Origin: Saccharothrix syringae
GTDB taxonomy: Bacteria; Actinomycetota; Actinomycetes; Mycobacteriales; Pseudonocardiaceae
DNA: 64,000 nt
Direction: 5' to 3'
Assembly (NCBI RefSeq): GCF_009498035.1
Contig: NZ_CP034550.1
Coordinates: 10,540,001-10,604,000 of the forward strand
Positions 56,741 through 64,000 of this stretch are shown here, in pieces. Numbering within the stretch: position 1 is the stretch's first letter; each line of letters opens with the position of its first letter. Position numbers and translations under genes: made by a program. Under the pieces are notes generated by a model that made no database searches, was not told the origin of the DNA, and saw only the letters and a program-made list of their open reading frames with translations.

Positions 56741-57163
56741 ATGATGGGGACCGTGGACCTCGACGCAGCCCGCGAGTTCATCCGCCGCAACCCCCGCGCC
56801 GTGCTGTCGGCGCGCCGGTCGGACGGGTCACCGCAGATGTCGCCCGTGCTCGCCACCGTGGACGACGAGGGGCGCGTGGTGATCAGCACCCGGGAGACCG
56901 CGTACAAGGTGCGGCAGGTCCGCCGCGACCCGCGCGTGGCCCTGTGCTTCTTCACCGAGGGCTTCTTCGGCGACTGGCTGCAGGTGGAGGGCACGGCGAC
57001 CGTGCTGTCGCTGCCCGAGGCGATGGAACCGCTGGTCGACCTGTACCGGCGGATCTCCGGCGAGCACCGGGACTGGGACGAGTACCGGGCCGCCATGGTG
57101 GCCGAGAAGCGGGTGGTCCTGCGGGTCGTCCTGGAGCGCGCGGGCCCGGACGTCAGCGGCTGA
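56741..57163 (+). CDS. PPOX-class F420/FMN-dependent protein
   Basis: A 140-aa split-beta-barrel protein of the pyridoxamine 5'-phosphate oxidase-like class. RRNPRAVLSARRSDGSPQMSPVLATVDDEGRVVISTRETAYKVRQVRRDPRVALCFF is typical of actinobacterial enzymes that bind F420 or FMN. Substrate unknown. Several nearby starts are possible (ATG 56741, ATG 56744, GTG 56753). Confidence 0.88.
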   Translation: MMGTVDLDAAREFIRRNPRAVLSARRSDGSPQMSPVLATVDDEGRVVISTRETAYKVRQVRRDPRVALCFFTEGFFGDWLQVEGTATVLSLPEAMEPLVDLYRRISGEHRDWDEYRAAMVAEKRVVLRVVLERAGPDVSG

Positions 57164-57254
57164 CCGGCACTCACCCGAACGGGCTGCGGCGTAACGGTTT
57201 CCGGCGCCGGAGCGATTCCACGTGACACCGTGGAGCGTGGGGTCGGGTGCAGGG

Positions 57255-57782
57255 ATGAGCAGTGGCAGGGGGACCGCCTTCGCCGGCGCCGCGCTCGCGC
57301 TGGCGACCTGCGCGGTCGTGGCCGTGGTGCTGGCGGTCGACGAACCGCGGCCGGTCGACGTCCGCCGGGTCGACCTCAGCCCGGTCGAGCCGGGCGTGCT
57401 CAGCGCCACCTACACCACGACCGTGGCGGTGCAGCGGTCCACCACGCCGCTGGAGGTCCTGGCACCGCCGCCCCTGCGGCCCGCGCCCGCGCCGCCGGTC
57501 ACGACCACCACCGGCACCACCACCACCGAGCCGCCGCCACCGCCGCCCACGACCGGGGTGACGACCACGACGCCCACCACCACGGCCGCGCGCCACCCCT
57601 GGAGCTGCCACCCCTCGTACGAGGCCGACGGCGCCTGCGTGCCCCTGCGCTTCCCCCGCCACGTCCGGCGGCACTGCGAGTGGCTGCGCGCCCTCGGCGT
57701 GACCGGGATCCGCGTGGTCGGCCCGGACCACCACCACCTGGACGCCGACCACGACGGCCGCGCCTGCGAATCCCGTCAGTAG
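57255..57782 (+). CDS. Membrane-anchored protein with C-terminal excalibur domain
   Basis: A 175-aa protein. N-terminal transmembrane or signal helix (GTAFAGAALALATCAVVAVVLAV), a Thr/Pro-rich external linker (TTTTGTTTTEPPPPPPTTG), then an excalibur calcium-binding-like domain with CHPSYEADGACV and HHLDADHDGRACE at the C-terminus. Excalibur domains (DxDxDGxxC) occur in extracytoplasmic proteins of actinobacteria and Bacillus. ATG at 57255 preferred. The stop overlaps the convergent ATP-grasp gene by 7 bp. Confidence 0.8.
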   Translation: MSSGRGTAFAGAALALATCAVVAVVLAVDEPRPVDVRRVDLSPVEPGVLSATYTTTVAVQRSTTPLEVLAPPPLRPAPAPPVTTTTGTTTTEPPPPPPTTGVTTTTPTTTAARHPWSCHPSYEADGACVPLRFPRHVRRHCEWLRALGVTGIRVVGPDHHHLDADHDGRACESRQ

Positions 57783-58996
57783 AGGAGCAGGCCGGACACG
57801 CGGGTGAGCGGGTTGCCCGCGTAGCTGATCACGGCGCCGTCCTCGACCGGCATGGCGCGGATGCTCATGCCCGCGAACCCGGCGTCGGTGAAGAACCAGC
57901 CCCACGTGGTCACCCACGGCCGGTCGTCGCCGGGCACCACGTCCGTCGTGGGCCGCACGCGTTCCTGCACCACGTAAGGCTGCCCGGCGACGTCGTCGAG
58001 CAGGTCGGCCCACTCCCGGTCGGTGAGCAGCCAGCCCGGGTGGATGCCGGTGCCCGCGAACTCGCCCGCCGCCTTGACGATCAGGTCCTCCCGCTTGGCC
58101 CGGACCTCGTCGCGCGGCACGTCCCGGAGGTACCGGGTCCACGGCAGCAGCTTGTCGACCAGGGCCCGCTCGGCGTCGGTCAGCTCCGCGCGGCGCTCCG
58201 ACAGCAGGGCGAGCGTGGACTTGTTGCCGTAGTAGTAGGAAGACAGCGGCGTGTACAGCTCGGTCTTGTGGCCCTTGGTGAGCAGGTCGGCGTACTTGAC
58301 GGCCTGCTTGGCGGAGAAGTAGCGGATCACCGCGTCCAGCCTGGTGCCGCCGAGGTGGAGGTGGCCGTTGCGCTCGGTCACCTCGTGCAGCTCGCCGAGC
58401 AGGACGTCCACGCCCTGGCGCGCGCATGCCTCCCGGAAGCTGGCGAACCCCCTGGCGAAGCGGGTGAGCATGCCGCCCTCCTCCAGGAAGGCGATGGTGC
58501 GGTCCCGGCCGACGGCGTCGAGCAGCTTCTCGATCGGGTTGACGTGGCGCAGCCCGTGCGCGTCCGCGAACGGCTCGAACTCCGGGGTCTCCCGGATGAC
58601 CCGGGCCAGCTCGCCCAGGTCCGGGCCGCCGAGCTGCGAACCGGCGTTGACCTCCAGCAGCCGGAAGCGGTCGCCGTCGCGGTAGATGTCCGCGCGGCCG
58701 TGCAGGGGTGGCCGGTCGGCGCTCATCAGCGCCGCCTCCTCCGGCGGCAGGCCCAGCGCGGCGGCGAAGTCCTTGAAGCTGCCGTTGAAGAACCGCCGCG
58801 GCAGGGTGAGCAGCAGCTCGAAGAACGCGAGCAGGTCGGCCGCGATCTCGTGCGCGACGGCTTCTTCGAGGAAGAACGGGCGGTTGACCAGCCGGTGCCC
58901 GTAGGCGGCTTCGAGGCACGGCGGCAGGTCCAGCCGCCCCATCACGCCGTGCAGGCTCTCGTCGGACAGGTACGCCTGCGTCACGCGATCGGTCAA
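57776..58996 (-). CDS. ATP-grasp-like protein (glutathionylspermidine-synthase-like)
   Basis: A 406-aa protein. RADIYRDGDRFRLLEVNAGSQLGGPDLGEL (about 93-122), KREDLIVKAAGEFAGTGIHPGWLLTDREW (about 303-331) and PYVVQERVRP are consistent with a circularly permuted ATP-grasp fold as in glutathionylspermidine synthase-like ligases. I infer an ATP-dependent carboxylate-amine ligase of unknown substrate. The TTG start at 58996 has GGAGGAG 6-8 nt upstream. No precursor-peptide gene is clear nearby. Confidence 0.6.
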   Translation of the reverse strand: MTDRVTQAYLSDESLHGVMGRLDLPPCLEAAYGHRLVNRPFFLEEAVAHEIAADLLAFFELLLTLPRRFFNGSFKDFAAALGLPPEEAALMSADRPPLHGRADIYRDGDRFRLLEVNAGSQLGGPDLGELARVIRETPEFEPFADAHGLRHVNPIEKLLDAVGRDRTIAFLEEGGMLTRFARGFASFREACARQGVDVLLGELHEVTERNGHLHLGGTRLDAVIRYFSAKQAVKYADLLTKGHKTELYTPLSSYYYGNKSTLALLSERRAELTDAERALVDKLLPWTRYLRDVPRDEVRAKREDLIVKAAGEFAGTGIHPGWLLTDREWADLLDDVAGQPYVVQERVRPTTDVVPGDDRPWVTTWGWFFTDAGFAGMSIRAMPVEDGAVISYAGNPLTRVSGLLLY

Positions 58997-59369
58997 GGCA
59001 GCTCCTCCGGTGGTGGTCGGGCCACATGATGTCGGAGCGGTCGGTCGCCGAGAATCCCCCGAAGTGCCGTGCGGATCACCTGTTCCTGGTGGAGATCGGG
59101 CCGGAAGTCGGTTCGCGGCCCGTCGACCGCGGCCCCGGGGGCGGCGGTCGGGTCCGGGCGGCCGGGGGCGGTGACCAGCGGCGGCGACCGCCTGCCGGGC
59201 CCGCTCGACGTGCCCGCGCCGCTCCGGCCGGTGGGCGACCTCCGGAGGCGGGGCGGGGGTGGCGGCCCGCTCCCCGACCGGTTCGGTGACGAGCCCCGCC
59301 CACGGCCCGGTTGTCGTTGCGGCTCAACGGGGTCGGCGCCCGCCTCCCCCGGTCGCCCGCCTCTCCGGT
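58997..59369. other. Intergenic region upstream of the ATP-grasp-like gene
   Basis: A 373-bp GC-rich space between the exonuclease III stop and the ATP-grasp-like start, both minus strand. It contains no ORF with actinobacterial wobble bias: the frame reaching the ATP-grasp start has many A/T third positions. Presumably promoter and leader. No repeat or terminator recognised. Confidence 0.5.
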
Positions 59370-60254
59370 TCAGCGCGGCACGCGCGCCGACTTCTCCCCG
59401 CGCCGCGCGGACGGCGGCGGCACCACCGGCCCGATGTCGCCGTCCGGCGCCTCGTCCAGGTCCACGAACACCGGCGCGTGGTCGCTGGGCCCGGCGGTCT
59501 TCGGTTCGGCGGCCTTCGACCCGGCGCTCTTGCGCGCCTGCCGGTCCACCCAGGCGGCCTCGACCCGCGCCGCCACCGGCCCGGAGGCCAGGACCAGGTC
59601 GATGCGCATGCCGAGGTCGCGCTGGAACATGGCGGCGCGGTAGTCCCAGTAGGTGAAGACCCGCTCGGCGGGCCACCGGTCCCGCACCACGTCCCGCAGC
59701 CCGAGCGCGTGGAACTCCGCCAGCGCCGCCCGCTCCGCGTCGGTGACGTGCGTGTGCCCGGCGAAGGCTGCCGGGTCGAACACGTCGGCGTCCGCGGGGG
59801 CGATGTTGACGTCCCCGCACACCAGCACGTCCTCCGGCCCGGCGGCCACGACGTCCCGGAGCGCCTTCAACCACTCCAGCTTGTACCGGTAGTGGTCGGA
59901 CCCCACCTCGCGCCCGTTGGGCACGTAGACGGAGTGCACCCGCACCCCGCCGCAGGTGGCGGCCACCGCACGGGCCTCCTGGTCGGGGAAGCCCGGCCCG
60001 TCCACGAGCCCCTTCTCGACGTCCGCCAGCCCGACCCGGGAGAGGATCGCCACCCCGTTCCACTGGGCCTGCCCGTGCACCGCGGCCTCGTAGCCCCTGG
60101 CGGCCAACTCCGCACCGAGCAGGGCCTCGAACGCCTCGTCGGTCACCTTGAGCTCCTGCAGGCACACCACGTCGGGCCGCCGCTCGTCCAACCACGGCAA
60201 CAACCGGGGCACCCGCTGCTTGACCGAGTTCACGTTCCAGGTAGCCACGCGCAC
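59370..60254 (-). CDS. xthA: Exodeoxyribonuclease III / AP endonuclease
   Basis: A 294-aa base-excision repair nuclease that cleaves abasic sites and has 3'-5' exonuclease activity. ATWNVNSVKQR (Asn7) and CLQELK (catalytic Glu) start the fold. VYVPNGREVGSDHYRYKLEWL, CGDVNIAPADADVFDP and the C-terminal GPSDHAPVFVDLD (catalytic Asp-His) are intact. A 25-aa basic tail follows. GTG start at 60254. Upstream on the same strand is tRNA-Lys, over 290 bp away. Confidence 0.96.
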   Translation of the reverse strand: MRVATWNVNSVKQRVPRLLPWLDERRPDVVCLQELKVTDEAFEALLGAELAARGYEAAVHGQAQWNGVAILSRVGLADVEKGLVDGPGFPDQEARAVAATCGGVRVHSVYVPNGREVGSDHYRYKLEWLKALRDVVAAGPEDVLVCGDVNIAPADADVFDPAAFAGHTHVTDAERAALAEFHALGLRDVVRDRWPAERVFTYWDYRAAMFQRDLGMRIDLVLASGPVAARVEAAWVDRQARKSAGSKAAEPKTAGPSDHAPVFVDLDEAPDGDIGPVVPPPSARRGEKSARVPR

Positions 60255-60517
60255 CGAACCACCGTAGTGCGGCGGGCCCCGTCGTGCCGGTCACGGGCCG
60301 CTGCCGGCGCGGCTCCGCGGACGTTCCGCCCGAGGGTCGCGACGAGGCCGGTCCGACCGCGCGGCGGATCGCCGACATCCTCGGTCGCTCCCGGCCGTCG
60401 ATGACGCGGGACGGCTGCACGGGGCGGCGCTCGCCGGGGTGGATGCGCTCACGGCCGTGATCAGCGAAACAGCGCCCAATTCCGGGAGTAAAACGGGGCT
60501 TTGATCTTGAAATACTG

Positions 60518-60544
60518 AACCCCCAGGCCGCTGACCTGGGGGTT
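60518..60544 (-). terminator. Hairpin terminator of tRNA-Lys
   Basis: Perfect 10-bp arms AACCCCCAGG/CCTGGGGGTT with a 7-nt loop, immediately after the tRNA-Lys CCA end. Confidence 0.85.
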
Positions 60545-60620
60545 TGGTGGGCCGCCAGGGGCTCGAACCCTGAACCCGCGGATTAAAAGTCCGCTGCTCT
60601 GCCAGTTGAGCTAGCGGCCC
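60545..60620 (-). tRNA. tRNA-Lys (TTT)
   Basis: A cloverleaf on the minus strand: acceptor GGGCCGC, D arm TAGCTCAACTGGCAGAGCA, anticodon loop CTTTTAA (anticodon TTT), T arm GGTTCGAGCCC, encoded CCA. A single-gene transcript with its own terminator. Confidence 0.95.
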
Positions 60621-60779
60621 GCGGTCAAGGCTAGTGGACGGTGGCGGGTTCGATCGACGGTGGTTGCGGCGTGGCGCACGCCACACCGGCGTCAAGGCGG
60701 CGACAGGATCGCGGACCCGCGCGTCAGGTCCGCGTCCCCGGCGGGGTCGGTCCGGGATCGCGGGGGTTGTGCTGGCGGC

Positions 60780-62036
60780 ATGACGTTGAGCGAGCTGTTG
60801 CCCTCCCTGGGGGCGTCGTTGCCGGCCACGCCCGACCCGCGGCTGTGGCCCGCCGCCCTGTCCGACGAGGTGCTGGTCCGGATCGCCGCGACCTTCGGCA
60901 CTCCCACCTACGTGTTGAGCGAGGACGACGTCCGCGCCCAGTGCCGCAGGTTCCGCGCCGCGCTGCCGGGGGTCGAGGTCGCCTACGCGAGCAAGGCCCT
61001 GACCTGCCGCGCCGTGTTGCGGTGGGTCCGGGAGGAGGGGCTGTCGCTGGACGTGTGCTCGGCCGGGGAGCTGGCCGTCGCGCGGGCCGCGGGGTTCCCG
61101 GCCGAGCGCGTCCTGTTCCACGGCAACGCCAAGACGCCCGAGGACTTCAAGGCAATCCGCTCGTGCGGGGTGGGGCGCGTGGTGGTGGACTCGCCCGACG
61201 AGCTGGACCACCTGACCGACCAGCGCGTCCTGCTCCGGGTGACGCCGGACGTCGCGGCCGACACCCACCCGGCCCTGGCCACCGGGGTGAGCGGGCAGAA
61301 GTTCGGCATGGACGAGGCCGACCTGGCCTCGGCGGTGCGCCGGCTGGCCGGACGGCCCGACCTCGCCTTCGCGGGGCTGCACTGCCACATCGGCTCGCAG
61401 GTCCGCCACGTCGCCACGTTCGAGCGGGCGGCGCGCCGGATGGTCGAGGTCGTCGCCCGCTGCCCGCTGCCGGTCGCGGAACTGGACCTCGGTGGCGGGT
61501 TCGGGGTCCCGTACACGCCCGAGGAGCCCGACTTCGACCTCACCGGCTACGCCGACCGCATCACCCGCGCCCTGCACTACGAGTGCGCGCGGCACCGCGT
61601 GCGGCCGCCCCGGGTGGTGGTCGAGCCCGGTCGGGCCATCGTCGCGCGGGCCGGGGTGACGGTCTACCGGGTCACGAGCGTGAAGCACTCGTTCGTGGCG
61701 GTTGACGGCGGCATGAGCGACAACGCCCGCCCCGCGCTCTACCAGGCCCGCTACGCGCCGCGCCTGCTGCGCCGCGGCGGGCGCACGCGCCGGGTGACCG
61801 TGGTCGGCAGGCACTGCGAGGCGGGTGACGTGCTCGCCCGGGACGTCCCGCTGCCCGGGGACGTCCACCCCGGCGACCTGCTGGCCGTCCCCGTCACCGG
61901 CGCCTACCACCACTCGCTGGCCTCGAACTACAACCAGGTGGGGCGCCCGGCGCTGGTCGGCGTGCGGGACGGCGCGACGTCCCTGCTGGTGCGCGCCGAG
62001 GCCGAGGACGACCTGCTGCGCCGGGACGTCGGCTGA
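60780..62036 (+). CDS. Diaminopimelate decarboxylase-type PLP enzyme
   Basis: A 418-aa alanine-racemase-fold decarboxylase. The PLP Lys is in VAYASKALTC near residue 71. LHCHIGSQ, LDLGGGFGVPY, VVEPGRAIVARAG and VGRHCEAGDVLA (active-site Cys) match LysA. The last step of lysine synthesis is meso-DAP to lysine. It stands apart from hom/thr genes that usually flank actinobacterial lysA, so it may be a second copy with a specialised role, or the enzyme may act on another amino acid. ATG at 60780. Confidence 0.85.
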   Translation: MTLSELLPSLGASLPATPDPRLWPAALSDEVLVRIAATFGTPTYVLSEDDVRAQCRRFRAALPGVEVAYASKALTCRAVLRWVREEGLSLDVCSAGELAVARAAGFPAERVLFHGNAKTPEDFKAIRSCGVGRVVVDSPDELDHLTDQRVLLRVTPDVAADTHPALATGVSGQKFGMDEADLASAVRRLAGRPDLAFAGLHCHIGSQVRHVATFERAARRMVEVVARCPLPVAELDLGGGFGVPYTPEEPDFDLTGYADRITRALHYECARHRVRPPRVVVEPGRAIVARAGVTVYRVTSVKHSFVAVDGGMSDNARPALYQARYAPRLLRRGGRTRRVTVVGRHCEAGDVLARDVPLPGDVHPGDLLAVPVTGAYHHSLASNYNQVGRPALVGVRDGATSLLVRAEAEDDLLRRDVG

Positions 62037-62096
62037 AGACCACCGGAACGTGTGACGTCGCTGGAATGTCACCGCACCGCCGGTTAAGCAGGTCGC

Positions 62097-62570
62097 ATGC
62101 ACCTCGCCCTGGCCCTCGCCCTCGCGGGCGCGCTGCTGCCCGCGTCGTCCGGTGAGCTGATCAGCTACGACCCGCGCGTGCCGCAGGGCGCCCGCGCCAC
62201 CGTGCTCTCCTCGTCGACCGCGGTCGGCACCCACGTGCTGCTGCACGTGACCGGCCTGCTGCCCAACCGCGACTACGGCGCCCACGCCCACGTGAACCCG
62301 TGCGGGCCCGCGCCCGCCGACGCCGGGCCGCACTACCAGCACGTGCCGGGCGGGGCGACCGACCCGGCGTCGGCCAACCCGCGCAACGAGATCTGGCTCG
62401 ACTTCACCACCGACGCGCGGGGCCGGGGCGTGGCGCGCACGCTGGTGGACTGGCGGTTCGACGAGCGGCGCCCCGGCTCCGTGGTGCTGCACGAGGAGCA
62501 CACCCACACCGGCCCCGGCGAGGCGGGCACCGCCGGCGCCCGGCTCGGCTGCCTCACCGTGGCCTTCTGA
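62097..62570 (+). CDS. Secreted Cu/Zn superoxide dismutase-family protein
   Basis: A 157-aa exported protein with a short signal peptide (HLALALALAGALLPASSGE). YGAHAHVNPCG, GPHYQHVPGG and SVVLHEEHTHTGPGEAGTAGARLGCLTV resemble the metal-ligand regions of Cu/Zn SOD, but spacing is not canonical. Whether it disproportionates superoxide is uncertain. ATG at 62097. It precedes a GNAT gene on the same strand. Confidence 0.75.
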   Translation: MHLALALALAGALLPASSGELISYDPRVPQGARATVLSSSTAVGTHVLLHVTGLLPNRDYGAHAHVNPCGPAPADAGPHYQHVPGGATDPASANPRNEIWLDFTTDARGRGVARTLVDWRFDERRPGSVVLHEEHTHTGPGEAGTAGARLGCLTVAF

Positions 62571-62616
62571 CCTGCGCAGACCCGGAATTGTCGTACCCCG
62601 CCGGCATGGTGTCCCC

Positions 62617-63102
62617 ATGATCGCGACCACCCGCACCGAGCCGTGGGCCGAGGGGGACCTCGAACTGCTGCGGCGGCTCAACGCACCGGAGATGACCGCG
62701 CACCTCGGCGGCCCCGAGACCGAGGACCGGCTCGTCGACCGGCACCGGCGCTACCTCGCGCCCGGCGCCGGCCGGATGTTCCGCGTGGAGGTCGACGGCG
62801 TGCCCGCGGGCAGCGTCGGGTACTGGGCGCGGTCGTGGCGGGGCGAGCCGGTGTGGGAGGTCGGGTGGGGCGTCCTGCCGGAGTTCCAGGGTCGCGGGGT
62901 GGCCACCGCGGCGGCGCGGGCGGCGGTGGGGTTCGCGCGGGCGGCGGGGGAGCGCCGGTGGGCGCGGGCGTTCCCGTCGGTCGACCACCCGGCGTCCAAC
63001 GCGGTGTGCCGGCGGGCGGGGTTCACCTTCCTCGGCGAGGTGGACTTCGAGTACCCGCCCGGCTGCCCGATCCGGTGCAACGACTGGGGGGTGGAGCTGT
63101 GA
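62617..63102 (+). CDS. GNAT family N-acetyltransferase
   Basis: A 161-aa acetyltransferase. WEVGWGVLPEFQGRGVATAAARAAVGFA holds the acetyl-CoA pyrophosphate loop (QGRGVA). The N-terminal WAEGDLELLRRLNAPEMTAHLGGPET and late FPSVDHPASNAVCRRAGFTFLGEVDFEYPPG match the RimJ-like group. Substrate unknown. ATG at 62617. Confidence 0.9.
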   Translation: MIATTRTEPWAEGDLELLRRLNAPEMTAHLGGPETEDRLVDRHRRYLAPGAGRMFRVEVDGVPAGSVGYWARSWRGEPVWEVGWGVLPEFQGRGVATAAARAAVGFARAAGERRWARAFPSVDHPASNAVCRRAGFTFLGEVDFEYPPGCPIRCNDWGVEL

Positions 63103-63137
63103 CCGCATGCTGAGCGGGCGGGGCCCGCGGTCCTGCG

Positions 63138-63260
63138 CGCCGTGGACGGGGCGGGGATCTTTGCGCTGTGGGTGAAGCAAGGGTCTCCGCGCCGTGGGCG
63201 GGGTGGGGGTCTTCACGTCGTGGGTGGGGCGGAGATCTTTGCGCCGTGGGTGAAGCGTGG
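63138..63260. repeat. 26-bp direct tandem repeat, 4.7 units
   Basis: Units of exactly 26 bp at 63138, 63164, 63190, 63216 and a partial at 63242, each beginning CGYYGTGG and usually containing GATCTTTG or a related tail (GGTCTCCG, GGTCTTCA). It fills the gap between the GNAT stop and the macrodomain start. Not coding (period 26). Different from the 22-bp family. Confidence 0.85.
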
Positions 63261-63295
63261 TCGGCCGGCCGCGCGGCCGGTGCGACGATCGGCCG

Positions 63296-63820
63296 GTGGC
63301 GCGCTTCGTGACGGACGTCGAGGTCGTGCGCGGTGACATCACCGCGTCGCGGATGGACGCGGTGGTGACCGCCGCCAACGAGTCGCTGCTGGGCGGTGGC
63401 GGGGTGGACGGGGCGATCCACCGCGCGGCCGGGCCCCGGCCGGCGGAGGCCGGTGCGGCGATCGCGCCGTGCCTGCCCGGGGACGCCAAGGCGACGCCCG
63501 CGTTCGACCTGGCCCCGGTCCGGCACGTGATCCACGCGGTCGGCCCGGTCCGGGAGGGCGGCGGGTACGGCGAGGCCGAGGTCCTGGCCTCCTGCTACCG
63601 CCGGTGCCTGGAGGTGGCGGACGAGGTGGGTGCGCGCAGCGTCGCCTTCCCCGCGATCGCCACGGGCGTCTACGGCTTCCCGGCGGACCGGGCTGCTCGG
63701 ATCGCGGTGGCGACGCTGCGGTCCACGCCGACGTCGGTGGAGCGGGTGGAGCTGGTGGCCTTCGACGAGGAGACCGCCACGCTGCTCGACCGCGCGCTGG
63801 CCGACCACGCGGCGAGTTGA
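63296..63820 (+). CDS. Macrodomain protein (O-acetyl-ADP-ribose deacetylase-like)
   Basis: A 174-aa macrodomain. VVTAANESLLGGGGVDGAIHRAAG (about residues 22-45) is the ADP-ribose-binding loop of YmdB-like deacetylases, with the catalytic Asn/Asp region. VRHVIHAVGP and FPAIATGVYGFP follow in order. It removes ADP-ribose-linked acetyl or mono-ADP-ribose groups. GTG start 35 bp after the 26-bp repeat array. Confidence 0.93.
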   Translation: MARFVTDVEVVRGDITASRMDAVVTAANESLLGGGGVDGAIHRAAGPRPAEAGAAIAPCLPGDAKATPAFDLAPVRHVIHAVGPVREGGGYGEAEVLASCYRRCLEVADEVGARSVAFPAIATGVYGFPADRAARIAVATLRSTPTSVERVELVAFDEETATLLDRALADHAAS

Positions 63821-63930
63821 GGCGGCTGGCCCGCGACCGCCGGCGGACTGGGCGGCTGGCGCGACCACTGCGGATCGGACGGTTGGCCCGCGACCACCGC
63901 GGACTGGGCGGCTGGCCGCGCGCACGGTTG
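63821..63930. repeat. Imperfect tandem repeat of 24-30 bp after the macrodomain gene
   Basis: Four units begin GGCGGCTGGC or GACGGTTGGC at 63821, 63851, 63878 and 63907, with bodies CCGCGACCACCGCGGACTG that vary in length (30, 27, 29, 24 bp). It starts the base after the macrodomain stop and runs toward the window edge. The tail to 64000 shows nothing further. Confidence 0.75.
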
Positions 63931-64000
63931 GGCCCACGTGCCGGCGCTGTGGGCCGACGAGGGGGCCACCGGGCGTTCCTGCGCGACCGGCACAACGCGG

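Noticed and set aside
58993..59079. A 28-codon frame ending in TTGA overlap with the ATP-grasp-like start, possible precursor peptide
   Set aside because: About a third of its codons end in A or T, unlike every real gene here, and it has no recognisable leader or core. More likely promoter and leader DNA.

Overview
The window is high-GC actinobacterial chromosome. G or C dominates third codon positions, GTG and TTG starts are frequent, and many adjacent genes overlap as GTGA, ATGA or TTGA. Gene order follows the conserved mycobacterial neighbourhood Rv0474-Rv0501 in long blocks: epimerase, bS22, excisionase-type HTH, proC, TIM-barrel protein, Pro-rich membrane protein, Ppx/GppA, regX3, senX3, gpmA, YbjN, mshA, L,D-transpeptidase, SDR, murB, DUF2505, DUF2516, HBHA-like protein and XRE regulator. 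Mycothiol genes, this synteny and the style of the accessory genes suggest a Pseudonocardiales member (Saccharothrix, Actinosynnema or Lentzea type). That placement is inference.

Layout. 1-9.4 kb: a minus-strand run from senX3-regX3 and ppx down through proC and bS22 to a truncated epimerase. 9.4-22.3 kb: aldo/keto reductase, LuxR-type regulator, gpmA, an acyl-CoA ligase, a DUF4349 lipoprotein, YbjN-mshA-hydrolase, L,D-transpeptidase, SDR, a trypsin-like protein and murB. 22.3-32.5 kb: small metabolic and regulatory genes, including a methyltransferase, purU, a LOG protein, a MerR/TipA regulator, PfpI and the DUF2516-HBHA-XRE block. 32.5-37.6 kb: a membrane NACHT NTPase, an aminotransferase, DUF445 and a CGNR regulator. 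37.8-43.9 kb: a PadR-controlled ABC exporter with two related FtsX permeases. 43.9-46.8 kb: a tightly coupled ECF sigma / 141-aa protein / CHAT protease cassette. 47-49 kb: a secreted low-complexity protein and a 0.9-kb region with no convincing gene. 49-52 kb: a MocR/YczE divergent pair and an HTH/Clp-N pair. 52.1-52.4 kb: tRNA-Phe, tRNA-Asp and tRNA-Glu. 52.6-64 kb: small genes, a decayed CopZ behind a CsoR-like box, cspA, a glutamate-binding lipoprotein, an ATP-grasp-like protein, exonuclease III, tRNA-Lys, a lysA-type decarboxylase, a SOD-like protein, a GNAT and a macrodomain protein.

The most unusual signal is non-coding. Five intergenic loci (2.3, 4.2, 25.3, 32.0 and 37.0 kb) carry head-to-tail arrays of one 22-bp element, 26 full units in all. 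Each unit has a fixed CGWGTY head and an exchangeable 4-bp core (mostly CTCC, GAAC or ATGC). Every array lies directly at a gene 3' end. I do not recognise this family. Other tandem repeats have periods of 17, 26, about 29 and 51 bp.

Regulation is readable in several places. There is a MerR-type promoter with a 19-bp spacer holding a perfect dyad, a PadR operator over a probably leaderless start, two identical GTCAAC-N4-GTTGAC dyads before the HTH/Clp-N operon, a MocR/YczE intergenic dyad and a TACCCC-N3-GGGGTA CsoR-like box. Most transcription units end in clear hairpins.
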